64,000 bases of DNA. It comes from Rhododendron vialii (taxonomy: Eukaryota > Streptophyta > Magnoliopsida > Ericales > Ericaceae). This document shows, one piece after another, positions 22,560-33,664 of the stretch. The stretch lies in contig NC_080563.1 in the NCBI RefSeq assembly GCF_030253575.1, positions 12,109,001-12,173,000 of the forward strand. The letters run 5' to 3'. Positions within the stretch are counted from its first letter, which is position 1; every line of letters begins with the position of its first letter. The notes beneath the pieces were generated by a model. It saw nothing but the letters and a program-made list of their open reading frames with translations, ran no database searches and was not told the DNA's origin. Position numbers and translations under genes: made by a program.

Positions 22560-24340
22560 GATTCAGGCGGTAAACATATTCTACCCCTCCATTAGTGAGA
22601 GAGGCAGAGTTGGTTCTGTTGCCAACTGTTGTTTAGCATTCTGCTATACTGCATCTGGTTACTATAGTTGTATTATCATATTATGATATCTCAAAACGGG
22701 AAATTGGCTATTGTCTTCAGACCAGCTTATGTTAATGAGATTTATTTGTCGTGGAAAAAAGAAAAAAAGATTGAAAAGAAGATTTAGTGGTACTTGAATT
22801 AAAATGAGCAGTGATGTTTCTGCATGGACTGAAGTAGACTACCTCCAGGTTGATTACAGAAATTAGGAAACAAAATATCGAGATGTACTCCTTTCATTTG
22901 AGACATAAGTCACATAATACACAACAGAATGGTTCCATTTGCATGGGGATTCAGAGACTTGTCTCTCCTTTTGATCAAATGAGCTGGCGATACTTTTCGT
23001 GTTTACTTTGATCTAGATGAGTACATTTTGACTGTGACTGTCATGGTGAGAAATCAAGATAATTCTTTTTGAACAGCAAAGAAATCAAGATCATAAAGGG
23101 CTAAAGGCTAGTACTACTTTGTTTGAACTCTGAAGTAAGCTTTGTCACAATTTGGCTTTATGTTACTGGATAAACATCAATTCATGTATTTATGCCCTTT
23201 GGCTCCATTCTTTATATGATAACTACATGAATTGATGAAAAATATTTAAAAAATATGCTCTTGTGGTAATTGATACAGAAGTCTCCCCTAGCCGACTCTC
23301 ATACAAATAATTTAGCAGTAGTACATAAGGTATTGATTGATTTGCTTCTACATATTTGTATTTTTAAAAAACAAATAGTCTTTCCTGGTAATGTTAGTCT
23401 TGCCTATGATACTTTGTTTATTCTAGTAGTTCTGATTTGGTGACTTTGAGTGCAACTTTGCAAGTAACGAGGATATATAACCTTTAGTTTCAAAGGGTTG
23501 GGTTTAGTTTATTAGAAACCATGCAGAGAATCACACCGGCCTGTATCGGTAGTTACATCCTTCACAGTATGGTAATGAAGAGATTAGCTCACAGCTATTC
23601 ACAGTATGCTTCTGAATGTTGCATTAATAAAATAGTACACTGTTTACTTGTTTATTACAGAGTGGCTTAGAGAACAGCTATTTTAATTGAATTTTACAGT
23701 ATTTGTTCTGTGTTCATATTTGAAACGTTTGCTCGTTCGAAATTGGCTAAACTCAATACTTAATGGATAGTTGCATTATTTCACTTCTTTAATAGTTTTG
23801 TATAGGGACAATGGGGAACACATAGGGCTTCGAAAGAGTTTTGGCATCTATTGCTTAACTTGTATACACCCTTACCTAAATTGCAGAGAGCATTGAGCAA
23901 GAGGCCAAAACTGAATAGGAAAGTATTTTGAGAAATAGGTGGGTACTCCTAGGTGATGTGCCTTGCCTTGCCTCCCTCCTATCATATGAGGATCCGCATG
24001 TCTATGGGTCTTACTTTATACGAGAGAGGCAGATAAGTGTCCCAAAATAACACCTCACAGAATGGAGTGCGTGGTACATATTTCTTGGGGAATGAACCAA
24101 ACACGCACGCAACAACACAGCGAAGAATCAATCAGCAAAATAGAGAAAGCATGACACAGATTTATATGGTTTGGCAAGAATGTCTGCGTCCACAGCTCAC
24201 ACTACATCTCACTACATGTTCTTGAATAAGCATAACGATGGCAGCTAGGGTTAGCAACATTATATGCTGTTAGGATATTGTCTGTTATATTTGTTAGTGA
24301 GCCCTTAAAAAGAGGACCGACGACAAACTTTAAGCCCCTC
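22560..24340. other. 3' flank and intergenic DNA
   Basis: The first few hundred bases should hold the 3' UTR of the chloroplast-protein gene. No other gene is seen. Around 24085-24200 the string CACAGATTTATATGGTTTGGCAAG followed by TGCGTCCACAG resembles a repeat often found near plant LTR elements, so part of the PMEI upstream region may be transposon-derived. Confidence 0.4.
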
Positions 24341-24345
24341 TCTCT

Positions 24346-24356
24346 GTATATATATG
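24346..24356 (+). promoter_or_regulatory. TATA box of the PMEI gene
   Basis: TATATATATGT stands 53-63 bp upstream of the start codon at 24409, a suitable distance for a short 5' UTR. Confidence 0.6.
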
Positions 24357-24408
24357 TACAGCCTTTAAGCTCTCTCATTCACATCCAGTCCATCTCTCTT
24401 CCAAAGGC

Positions 24409-25032
24409 ATGGCAAAACTTGGCCTTTATCTGCTGCTACTATTTTCTTCCCACATGATCGCATCCACCATTTCACAATCCACCACTGACCCAGATCCTGC
24501 TGCTTCCACCAACGAATTCATAGAATCCTCATGCCAAGCCACCCTCTACCCCACCCTGTGCTTCCAATGCCTCTCCTGTTATGCCACTACAATCCAAAAA
24601 AGTCCGGGAAAACTCGCTCAAGCTGCCTTGTCCGTGAGCCTAGACAGGGCTCAGTCCACCTCAGACTACGTCTCAACAATGATGAGTGTCTCGGGTCTCC
24701 CTTCCAGAGAGTTCCAGGCCATCAAAGGCTGCATCGCGACCATTGGTGATTCTACTAGCTTGCTCAATAACTCGATCCATGAGCTCGACCAGATCGGCCG
24801 GCCCACGGACCAGGACTTCATGTTGCACGTGAGTGACATACAGACGTGGGTTAGTGCCGCCCTAACCAACTTAAACACATGCGTCGATGGGTTTTCGAGC
24901 AAGAACACAAATGGAGATGTGGAGGCTGCTATTAAGAGCAGAGTCACAGATGCTACGCAAGTCACTAGTAATGCGCTCGCGTTAGTGAACCGGTTTGTAG
25001 CACCACACAATGCTCCTGCTAAGGGTAATTAA
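24409..25032 (+). CDS. Invertase/pectin methylesterase inhibitor (PMEI) family protein
   Basis: A single exon encodes 207 residues. Residues about 1-22 are a signal peptide (LYLLLLFSSHMIAS), so the protein is secreted to the cell wall or apoplast. The PMEI domain spans about 35-195. It has SSCQATLYPTLC near its start (C42 and C51, the first disulfide), C108 in IKGCIATIGD and C158 in NTCVDGF for the second. The family forms a four-helix bundle that blocks either pectin methylesterase or acid invertase. Sequence alone does not say which, although the stand-alone form without a pectinesterase domain fits an inhibitor. Two extra cysteines, C54 and C57, follow C51 and are unusual. Length is normal for the 21-kDa PMEI-like class. 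The frame is complete, with a TATA box just upstream. Confidence 0.92.
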   Translation: MAKLGLYLLLLFSSHMIASTISQSTTDPDPAASTNEFIESSCQATLYPTLCFQCLSCYATTIQKSPGKLAQAALSVSLDRAQSTSDYVSTMMSVSGLPSREFQAIKGCIATIGDSTSLLNNSIHELDQIGRPTDQDFMLHVSDIQTWVSAALTNLNTCVDGFSSKNTNGDVEAAIKSRVTDATQVTSNALALVNRFVAPHNAPAKGN

Positions 25033-25196
25033 TCACCTGCCTTCAGGTTGTTTTTTTACTGAGGCTACCAAATGTGTTTAGACAGTGTCGTAAAAACGGT
25101 TCAAGCTCTTCTGGTTTTAGTTTCTGTAAATGTTACACATTATGTTTAACTAAGGTCTGTACCTACTTTCGGGTTCTCTTGGACCATGTCTTGTTT

Positions 25197-25239
<43 letters not shown>

Positions 25240-25810
25240 AAGACCAAGCTGACGCAACAAAACGGAGAACAGATACGGCATGAAGCAACATTACAAACAA
25301 GTAAGGATGGAAATACAGTCCGAGAAAGCTTTCAGCGGGGATTAAGCACAAGAAGATTCTCTCTGAAATTATATGACTAAAACGACATGCGGATTCTATA
25401 TGTGAAGGAAACAAACCGTTTTCATTCCTTTGTATCCCTCTGGGTGAGTTGCTGCTCAATTTTCCTATTTTAGGGTGAGATAATGTTGATTCTAATCCCC
25501 CAATTGCCTTTGATGTCTTCATACGCCATGTAGAGGAAAAGAAAGTAGTTCCCTCTCGAACAGAACAATTATCCATCTCAACAATCAATGGTTGCAATAT
25601 GTAATATTTTATTAACCGTAATATAAAATATTGAACTAGCAACAATCTGTCAGCGAATCTGAGTCATTGGAAGTACTTTGGACGTCTGCAATTGCGTGGA
25701 CTCTCTTCTCAGTTTTTGTCTGTTTTGAGCATGAAAAAATGGGGGAGACAGTCGGGACGCAATAGGGGGTTTATGACAATACTCGAGCAAATCGTCACGT
25801 AAAATATGTT
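25033..25810. other. PMEI 3' flank with CT microsatellite
   Basis: The 3' UTR is expected here. A CT run lies at about 25201-25235. No further gene is seen. Confidence 0.45.
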
Positions 25811-26190
25811 TTTTTTTTTTATCCGAACACAATTCATATCATTTCAAAGAAGCCATATGGCATCTATAGATATCCATCTGAAAGTAATGACAAGGGAAAC
25901 AACCAAAACTATCCAACAAAGAATGAACAAGGAAGATAAATGTCTAAGACCAGGAACGACTTCACACTGCTAAAGAAGGTCGGAACACGTGGGGTATGAA
26001 ATCTAGACACTCAATCCCCCAAGGATTGGTGAAAACGCAAGACACAGAAAGCGGTAATCTTCAACAATATCAAAACAGCGCGATCAAATTGCCTTGGGTT
26101 TTTTTCATCTGTTTACGAGGGGGAGCTGCTCTGAATTTCTTCGTCGCGGAGGAAGACCGAATCTACCATGGTTGATTTCTTAAAATAACA
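25811..26190 (-). mobile_element. LINE-like retroposon 3' end
   Basis: On the minus strand the sequence runs into ATGATATGAATTGTG, TTCGGAT and a 14-base poly-A (poly-T at 25809-25822 on the plus strand). It has no coding capacity. The arrangement fits a 5'-truncated non-LTR element. Confidence 0.4.
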
Positions 26191-26339
26191 CAGTGGCCGC
26201 ACAATCTTAAAATAGCGTAATGCGTCTTCATGCATTATTCGGCTCGAAGTTTTCATAGGCTGGAACCGAATCATGAGACCTTTTGTATATATTAAAAATT
26301 AAGAAATGAGGTAAACTTTTTTTTTTTTATTGGGACAAA

Positions 26340-26457
26340 AAAAAAAAAAAACCCCAAGGTTGCTAACTCTAGTCCATAGAAATCGAACCCTAAACCTTAC
26401 ACTCCTTTGGAGCATTAGTCTACACCGACATGGCCATTGGGCCAAATCCCAGGGTCA
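26340..26457 (-). mobile_element. tRNA-derived SINE
   Basis: On the minus strand, TTTGGCCCAATGGCCATG is an A-box match and GGTTCGATTTC a B-box match, 50 bp apart. The element ends GCAACCTTGGGG, a T run, TTGTCCC and an A run (plus strand 26317-26355). The two boxes make this the clearest tRNA-derived SINE in the window. Confidence 0.7.
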
Positions 26458-26469
26458 TTGATCGTCTTA

Positions 26470-27388
26470 GATTCTCTCTCTCTCTCTAAGAAAAAAAAAG
26501 CCCTAACCTGATCACCGTGGGGGGAGGCCGCCGCCTCCCCCTCTTCCTCCCCCCTCCTTCCCTCCTCGCCTCTCTCACCGTCTGGGCTTCCGAGCTCCTC
26601 AGTTTTCGGGCGTGCGGTTTGGGTGTACGACCAGGACTCCTCAGTACGGCGTGGCCGGCGGTAGGTGGTTCCCCAACTCGTTTCTCGCCTGTCGTCCCCA
26701 GATCTGAAGTCCTCGGACCGGCGGCGAGTCAATAAGGTGTGCGGTTGGGTTGAAGGGGTTTTTTCGTTTTGTTTTTTCTAGGCTTTGTGCCCCTTTCCTC
26801 CGGCTGGGTTTTCCCCAGTCCGACTTTGTTTCTGGTTTGGTTTCTCCAAATCCGGAGGGTGCGGTGGTGGGCAAATAAGTTTGAGTGGTTTTCTTTGGTT
26901 GTTTGTGTCGGAGACTTGGATTATCAGGAGCAAGGTTCTCAATCTCTAGTCGCCGTGGTCCATGGAGCTGCTCCTTTTCGCTCGGTGCTGGCCGGCGTGC
27001 TTATCGGGGCATAGATGTTGAGTTCTGAGCTAGTGATGGTTCGTTGTCTTTTCCATCGGCTGATGTGGGCTGCTCCGGCAGTGGTGCATCTCGCTGGTTT
27101 GTAGCGGCTGCTCCTCGGTGTTTCTCCCTAGTCCGCGTGTTATGGGGATAGTAATGACCAGCGATGGCAACGTCCTCTCTCGGCTTGGCGGATTTCACCG
27201 GCTCGTGGGTTAGCCGCTAAGGCTCTTATCGTTTTTGTGTGTTTATTGTAATCCAGGGGTTTGATTTATGGATTTTTCGATGCTTGTACTCGGGGTGATG
27301 TCCCCATGCTTGTGTGATTTTATCTGTAAATTGATTCTCTGGGTCCTTCCATAATGGCAATGAAGTTTATTTAAAAAAAAAAAAAAAG
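26470..27388 (+). mobile_element. GC-rich retroposon with LINE-type 3' tail
   Basis: A sharply GC-rich block (26510-27200) is followed by a T-rich 3' region with TACTCGGGGTGATGTCCCC, CTGTAAATTGATTCTCTGGG and AATGGCAATGAAGTTTATTT, then 15 A (27373-27387). Plant LINE 3' UTRs end this way. The GC-rich part resembles a LINE 5' UTR, so the copy may be an internally deleted element. Open frames in it on either strand look fortuitous, with no domain recognisable. Confidence 0.5.
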
Positions 27389-27407
27389 CCTTGCCATAAT
27401 AAATTAG

Positions 27408-30307
27408 GGGCACTGCTATTCGCAGCCCTTTATTTTCTTTCATAACCCGTTAAAAATTTTCAATTATACTCGACAATTAGTTACCGAAATTGTGATATAT
27501 TTTCAGCATCTAATTACCGAAATATAATATTTTTTTAACAGCTATTTACCGAAAATGTATGTTTAGCAGTTGTTTACTGAAAGTTGAACATATTTTCAAC
27601 ATGTAGTTACCGAAATATAATCTTGTTTTCAACAGCTATTTTGTAACAGCCCGAAAATTTTAATTAATAATAATAACATTTAATTAGTGTTATTAATAAG
27701 GAAATTATTATTTTTAAGATAAATACAAATAAGAATTATCCTATTTTAATTTCTTTTATTTGCATGCATGCATTATTCCGAAATTCCTTCCATCTCTCTC
27801 TCCTACTCAACCTCTACTTCCTCCCTAACCTTATTTTCCGTCCATATTCGGCCAAGAGTTTGAATCCCATTAAAACACAATTTTATCACCCTTCTTTAAA
27901 AATTTTCCTTTATATATACCTCATTATCCCGACCCTAGGGCATACCACGAAATTTCTCACGCCCCACCAGTCCAGAAAGAGAGAGGAATCGGAGAAAAAT
28001 CGAACTCCAATCCATGGAGTTCTAGAGAGAGAAAGAAAGAGAGAGAAAAGTGGGTTTTATAGCCACGACATACCGAGACCCGAATTGACCACTCCGAACA
28101 CTTTCCTCAACCCCAAGCACCTCCGAGCATCGTTCAATTCGAGCCCAAGGTCCCCCGATCGCCAAAACCGAAGTCATCTTCCCCAAAAGTTCAAGTTTCG
28201 GTTTTAAATCAATTCAATCCAATTCAAGGTAGTATAATCCCTTCCAAACACCCCTCTAAGTATATTAAGTGTTTTTATACTTAACCCAATAGCCCTCGTG
28301 GTCCCATGCATCGAAACCGTAGCGAAACAATCAAAAAAATGAAATCTGACATGGAGTTTGCGGCCGCAACCTTCGGGTTGCTCCACCCGCAAGAACCAGG
28401 TCTCTGACCTTGCGGGCCGCAAGGTCAACCCGGTCAGACCTTGCGGTGGGTACAGTTTTGGTTCGAATCGACCTTTCGACATCCCGAACACTATTTTCGA
28501 CTCCCGAACTATTTTTCCTAGACTTTTCATACTCCAAGGATCATAACTTGTTAAGATCATATTTTTTTTATTTAATTATCTATTTATTAAATTATTTGTT
28601 CATTATCTATCAAAGTTTACAAACGAAAAATAATTGCGACCTTTCAAATAATATTTTTAACACCCAAACTATTTTTCCTGAATTCCTCACACCTCAAATA
28701 TGATATCTTGTTAAATTAATATTTTGTTTATTTAATTTACTATTTATTGTTATTTTTATAGCGTTTCCGTTTAAAAATTCTTTACGACCTTATAACCTTA
28801 TTATAAATGCCCGAACAATTTTATTTAGACTTTCTATATTCTGAAGATGAAATCTTGTTAACAGTAGCATATTTTAATTTGCAAATTATTTATTATCTAT
28901 TTACTTCACTTTCGGTCACTTTATTTAAACGTCTTTATTTAAATTAATCCTGTGACCTTCCGGACCCAACTTTTGACACTCGACTGGTTGCATAGGACTT
29001 TTAGGACTCTTATTAAAGTCATGATAAATGTTTCAATATTCTTATCCAATTAATGTATTTAATTAGTTTTTAATTAATCTATTATCTTAGAATTAATTAA
29101 TAAAAGCCTAGAAAATTTTCCTTTTTAATTCTTTTTAAAACTCTTACTTGATATTGACATTGTGACCATACAAGATTAAGGGCAACGGCCCGTTCATAAT
29201 AAGTTGCGTGATTAAATTGTTTATTAATTGTTTTAATTATTATTGATTTGTTGTATATTGCATCGATACTTGATTTAAGTGATAGATTGGACCCTAGAGA
29301 CATGGGTTGGTATGCGAATAGAGTTCACTTAGACGATGCTAGGTAATGGATGAATTGAAAAGTTTTGTTTTCTTTAGAATGCCTGCAGGCGAGATTTTGA
29401 GATGTGATGAGTTGAATGTGATGGTTTGAAACTGGCAAAGTAAGCCCAGTGTTGATTGATGAATGATGATTGGCAAAGTAAGCCCAATGATGAATGATGT
29501 ATTGATACTGGCAAAGTAAGCCCAGTGGTGATTGTGAAGTGGTATATAAGATAAGCGAACCCTAGTTATAATTCGGGCATGATAAGCCTTCTCTTGTTGT
29601 AATGAGAGGGATACACGCTAGGTACATAACTGAAGTGCAATCCGCGACAACAAGAGAAAGTGAGCTCATGGGACAGGGCATAGCTACCGGTTGGGGAGGA
29701 AAGATCCCGCGGAGGAGATCTTAGTTTACACGACAAGTTAATGGATAGTAATAAACTGATTATGTGGAACAAACTCTGTGTTACTTTTTCGCACTATTAT
29801 TATTCTGTTGCATGCTAACTGTAAAGTAAGAAGGGTAGTTGGGTTGGATTATACTTCGGGGTGAACTTGTTCACTCAGGTACGGATTGCCTGGCTTCCGT
29901 GCCAGATTTTGCAGATAATCAAGAAGAGACACCAAATCCTGAAGGTGAACAGTTTTATGCTGAAGATAACCCAGAGGTGGGAGCTGAGCCAGAATATGCT
30001 TGGGATCCGTATCAAACTTAGAAGATGGCTCTGTTATTTTGTTTAGTTCATTACCACAAAGACTATTTTCAGTATTTCTACGATAATTTGTAATAGACGA
30101 AACTTTATGGTATTATCCGGTTTGGATTTTGAATTTTAATTCAATAAATTTTTAGAAATCAATATTTAAAACCTCCGATTTTATTTTCAAAAATCGGGGC
30201 GTTACATATTTACTGAAATGTTATGTATACGGAGTAATTTTTAACAACCACTTATCGAAATGTAGTGGGCTATGAAAAAAAATAAATGGCTACGAATAGC
30301 AGCGCTC
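27408..30307. mobile_element. hAT/MULE-like MITE split by a solo LTR
   Basis: The left end GGGCACTGCTATTCGCAGCC and the right end, whose complement is GAGCGCTGCTATTCGTAGCC, form a terminal inverted repeat. It is flanked by perfect 8-bp repeats TAAATTAG (27400-27407 and 30308-30315). Its own sequence (27408-27641 plus 30212-30307) contains four or five units with TTACCGAAAT. Removing the LTR and one TATTT copy restores a MITE of about 330 bp. Confidence 0.85.
27642..30206 (+). mobile_element. Solo LTR, 2.57 kb, with TATTT target duplication
   Basis: It begins TGTAACAGCCCGAAAATTTT and ends AAAATCGGGGCGTTACA. Perfect 5-bp repeats TATTT flank it (27637-27641 and 30207-30211). No internal retrotransposon domain or second LTR is present. 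Three copies of GGCAAAGTAAGCCCA lie at about 29433, 29471 and 29510. Its end CGGGGCGTTACA is shared with the element at 7107-9573, which lies in the opposite orientation. Confidence 0.87.
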
Positions 30308-30315
30308 TAAATTAG

Positions 30316-30889
30316 AACCAGGGTGTCAATAGATTCGTTTTTATTTATTTATATTTATCCGCCAATAGATTCGTATTTGTCATGACCATTTTTGTACTAG
30401 TTGTGGGGGCCAGTTAATCGATCCTGCCCATCTCAAAACAAATACAAATATTGTTCTGTTGATTGCATGTAGAAAAAGGTTGATTGGGTGCATCATATCA
30501 TACTAGTCTGTTTTTAGCTGCTCAGAGTGGTATTTGATTCAGACAGACAAGCTCCAGACTTTATTTTCATGGTAGGATTATCTGCAGTTGCATCTCGGTT
30601 GTTCAATTTCGGTAATTCATGATTCAGATTTTAAAGAGTCTTTTTCACGTGAAGAATAAAATTTTTGCGGGAAGATTCTTTCACCAAATTCGAACCATTA
30701 AAAAACACTTTTAGGTGGTCAAGATTACAAGAACGGCTCTGTACAGTTCACAACCTCAAACTGTAGAGAAGCCTAATTCTATTTTTATCTAATGTGTTGA
30801 GAGATATTTTTGTTTGGGCACGTACAATAATATGCCTCAACATTTCAAATGTTACACTTCAGAATCTTGGGCATTGTACTTAATTTTGG
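30316..30889. other. Intergenic DNA, no gene seen
   Basis: AT-rich sequence with no coding region or clear repeat that I can support. Confidence 0.4.
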
Positions 30890-31215
30890 AGTCTGACTAT
30901 TCACACAGATTTTCAGCATCATTATGTGGGACCCATTCCGGGTCCATACAAATGATCCAAACAATTTATTAAATTTAAAATATTTTTTCATGGCCTCTTA
31001 GAAATATCAGCTCAATCTCGTACCTATATAGATGCTCGATTTAATAATCTAACTTTTCATTTAGATTTTAATATTTTTTCATGGCTCCCAAAAATATCAA
31101 CTCAATCTCATACTTATAGATGCTTGATTTAATCATCTAATTTTTCATCCAGATTTTAGGATCGAATTATTTGTATGAGATCCGGAGTAGGCCCCACACT
31201 GTGCTTTGTGCACAG
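30890..31215. mobile_element. Palindromic MITE
   Basis: The left ATTATGTGGGACCCATTCCGG matches the complement of the right CCGGAGTAGGCCCCACA, and flanking AT-rich arms also pair. Inside, a segment of about 90 bp starting TTTTTTCATGGC is repeated (about 30984 and 31074). It is related to 2640-3000 and 57155-57370. Confidence 0.5.
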
Positions 31216-31365
31216 AAAATTTGTTTCCGCAGAGTTTATGTTAATTTTGGGATTTTACTTCTCTCCATATAGTGGTTACAGACACAGTAATAGTCCATGC
31301 AATCTTAACCGTTCAAAAATATATTCCTCAAGATTGGTGAGTTTTATAGATAAACCAAACTCTTA

Positions 31366-31652
31366 GAACATCTTCAACCCATACTCCATTTTTTTATTTT
31401 GGAGGAAAAACATTCTCCAACTCATCCTCTAAAACTCTTCTCCATTTGGGAGGATGAACTTTGATCCTCTAAATATAGAGGATGAAGGAAAAAATAGAGG
31501 ATCTCCTCCAAATATGTGTTGGAGTTGAAAAATAGAGTGTTGGGTTGGAGTTGAGATAAATAGTACAATCCTCTAAATCTACTTTTCAAATAAAATAGAT
31601 TAATTTGATCCTCTCAAATAGAGATTTGGAGGGTGTTGGATTGGAGATGCTC
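31366..31652. mobile_element. Tourist-like MITE with TTA duplication
   Basis: The start GAACATCTTCAACCC and the end GGATTGGAGATGCTC are inverted repeats. TTA flanks both ends (31363-31365 and 31653-31655). The interior is built from GGAGGAT/ATCCTCC variants. Non-coding. Confidence 0.8.
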
Positions 31653-31797
31653 TTACGAGTTCTTTGCTGAATTGGTTTGGGCCTCCTAAGCCTGGACTTT
31701 TGCACCAGAAAAGATTAATTGGTGTTGAATCTCATGGCATGGTTGAGGCCACGTCGCAGAGTGGCCGAGCACAGGGTGCCTGGTGTGTCGTTCGGCC

Positions 31798-32480
31798 TAG
31801 AGCTGTAAATGAACCGAGCCATTCGCGAACTGTTCGAGGCTCGGTTCGGTAAGAGCTCGTTCAAGTTCAATTCGTCTGCTAAACGAACTGAACCTGAACC
31901 TCAATTCTAGGCTTGTTCCGTAAATGAGCCGAACCTGAGCCTAACGGTATTCGGCTCGGTTAGGTTCACGAACCTATACTTAAATTTAATTAATAATTCA
32001 ATAGGGGTTTATTTGTAAATGTTAAAAATTTTAAGGTTGTATATATAATTCAATACTTATTTTTCTCCCAAATTCTATACGATCAATAAGAGAGTTTGGG
32101 TTCGCTTGAGTTTAATGAGCTGAGCCGAATCAAACCTGAGTCTTGACGAGCTCAATTCGAGCTTAGATTCGGCTCGGCTCGATTTATTTGAGTTTAACAA
32201 GCCAAACTCGAGTCAAGATGTTCAAGGTCGAATCGAACTCGAGCCGAATCCGAGCCGAACTCGAGCTAGCCTAATATCTTAACGAACCCAACTTAGCCGA
32301 ACCCGAGCCTTGAAAAATTTTAACGAGCCGAACTCGAGCCAAGTTGTTCAGGCTCTAATTGAACTCGAATTGAACCCGAGCCGAACTCATACCTTAACGA
32401 ACCCGAGCCGAACTCATACCTTAACGAACCCGAGCCGAACTTAACAGGGTTCGGCTCGATTCGGTTCGTTTACTGCCCTA
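31798..32480. mobile_element. hAT-like MITE, GAGCC/GGCTC-rich
   Basis: The start TAGAGCTGTAAATGAACC and the end GGTTCGTTTACTGCCCTA are inverted. Perfect 8-bp repeats GTTCGGCC flank it (31790-31797 and 32481-32488). The inside is dominated by GAGCCGAAC and its complement. The same family lies at 33128-33382 and 51270-51642. Confidence 0.85.
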
Positions 32481-32488
32481 GTTCGGCC

Positions 32489-33119
32489 TACATCAACCAC
32501 CAAAGTACTTCCGTTTGGTTAACGAGAGCTACCAATATTGATCCCCTCTAGTCAGTCCCACACAAATTTGGATGTATGTGGCATCTCTGCAGCCATACGT
32601 CTTACGAAACAAAACTCACAAGTATCGAATCAAAATATTCTCATGTGATAATCTCCTTTCAGATGACAATATCGCCAATGGTAAATGAAACCCGGCACAA
32701 TTGTATTTAATTATATTTTTTTCAGTTTATAGATCTCGAAGGTTAAAAACATCTATGCCGAGATCAAATTGGTTGAGCAGTAGGATCAAACTCTCTTAGT
32801 ATAATTATTATTCAAGTGAGTATGATATCCCAAGGGCATCTATCTATATGCCTATACTATATATTAAGTACGTGTATGACACATGATATGCTCTTTTTAA
32901 AAAAAAAAAAAAACAATTTAAACAATTGAGCCACTTACTTTCTCTCTCCCTTGGTTTTCCACCTAGCAAGAAGGAAGAAAAGTATTCCAAACTTCCCCTC
33001 ACCTTCAAGCTCTCTGTTTTAATACAAAAAATTGTGCATTTCATGTTAAATCGTGCATCAATGATGGATAAGTATCATCAAACATAACCAACTTTTTTCG
33101 TGCTTCCGCAAATGATACA
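32489..33119. other. Intergenic DNA, no gene seen
   Basis: No coding region supported. TCTATATGCCTATACTATA near 32840-32865 resembles a Helitron 5' end, but no matching 3' terminus was found nearby. Confidence 0.35.
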
Positions 33120-33127
33120 GGTACAAC

Positions 33128-33382
33128 TGGGGCCGTAAATGAACCAAGCATCTCTTGAGTTCGGCTCCTTAACGCTCAACACGTTTACTACAAGAGCCGA
33201 GCTTGAGTCTGAGTATTTGGCTCGTTTAGTATAAGGGAGGCTTGGCTCGATTAAATAAGCTAATTTAGTAAATGACAAAGCTCGACTCGTCCAAACTCAA
33301 TCCGAAATCGAACTCAAATTTTTGACTTATTTAATACACCGGCCGTGCTTGAGCTTGACAAAACTCCGCTCAGCTCGTTTGC
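33128..33382. mobile_element. hAT-like MITE, right end shortened
   Basis: The start TGGGGCCGTAAATGAACC matches the family. The right side stops at GCTCGTTTGC without the usual GCCCTA. GGTACAAC repeats (33120-33127 and 33383-33390) still flank it exactly. It ends about 280 bp before the EF-G start codon. Confidence 0.7.
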
Positions 33383-33588
33383 GGTACAACAGCCCAAGAC
33401 CGTACAACGCTTGTAATTTCTCAATAATGTTATAGTATGAATTTTAGCCAAATTTTGAGACCACATAAAGTATATCGCCTGGCCCGGAATAACCGAAACG
33501 GAAAGCCCAATCTCCTACGGCCTCAACCTCATCCTACTGGTTTCGTTATCCCCAAAACCACCACCAAACCAGACGAATACAGAGACAT

Positions 33589-33596
<8 letters not shown>

Positions 33597-33641
<45 letters not shown>
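33597..33641. repeat. (GA)n microsatellite in the EF-G leader
   Basis: A GA run of about 44 bp ends 24 bp before the EF-G start codon, so it is probably in the 5' UTR. (GA/CT)n leaders also occur at the lipid-transfer gene and HOP. Confidence 0.9.
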
Positions 33642-33642
<1 letters not shown>

Positions 33643-33664
33643 AGAGACTAGAGAGCAGAAAAAT

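Noticed and set aside
26415..27200. Several overlapping frames on both strands in the GC-rich block
   Set aside because: GC-rich DNA has few stops. The sequences are low-complexity Arg/Gly/Pro with no domain, and the block has a retroposon tail.
32840..32880. TCTATATGCCTATACTATA as a Helitron 5' end
   Set aside because: It resembles known starts but no CTRR terminus with hairpin follows in a reasonable distance, and TC starts alone are not informative.
33437..33664. In-frame upstream extension of EF-G
   Set aside because: It reads through the (GA)n leader as an Arg-Glu repeat and would displace the transit peptide from the N-terminus.
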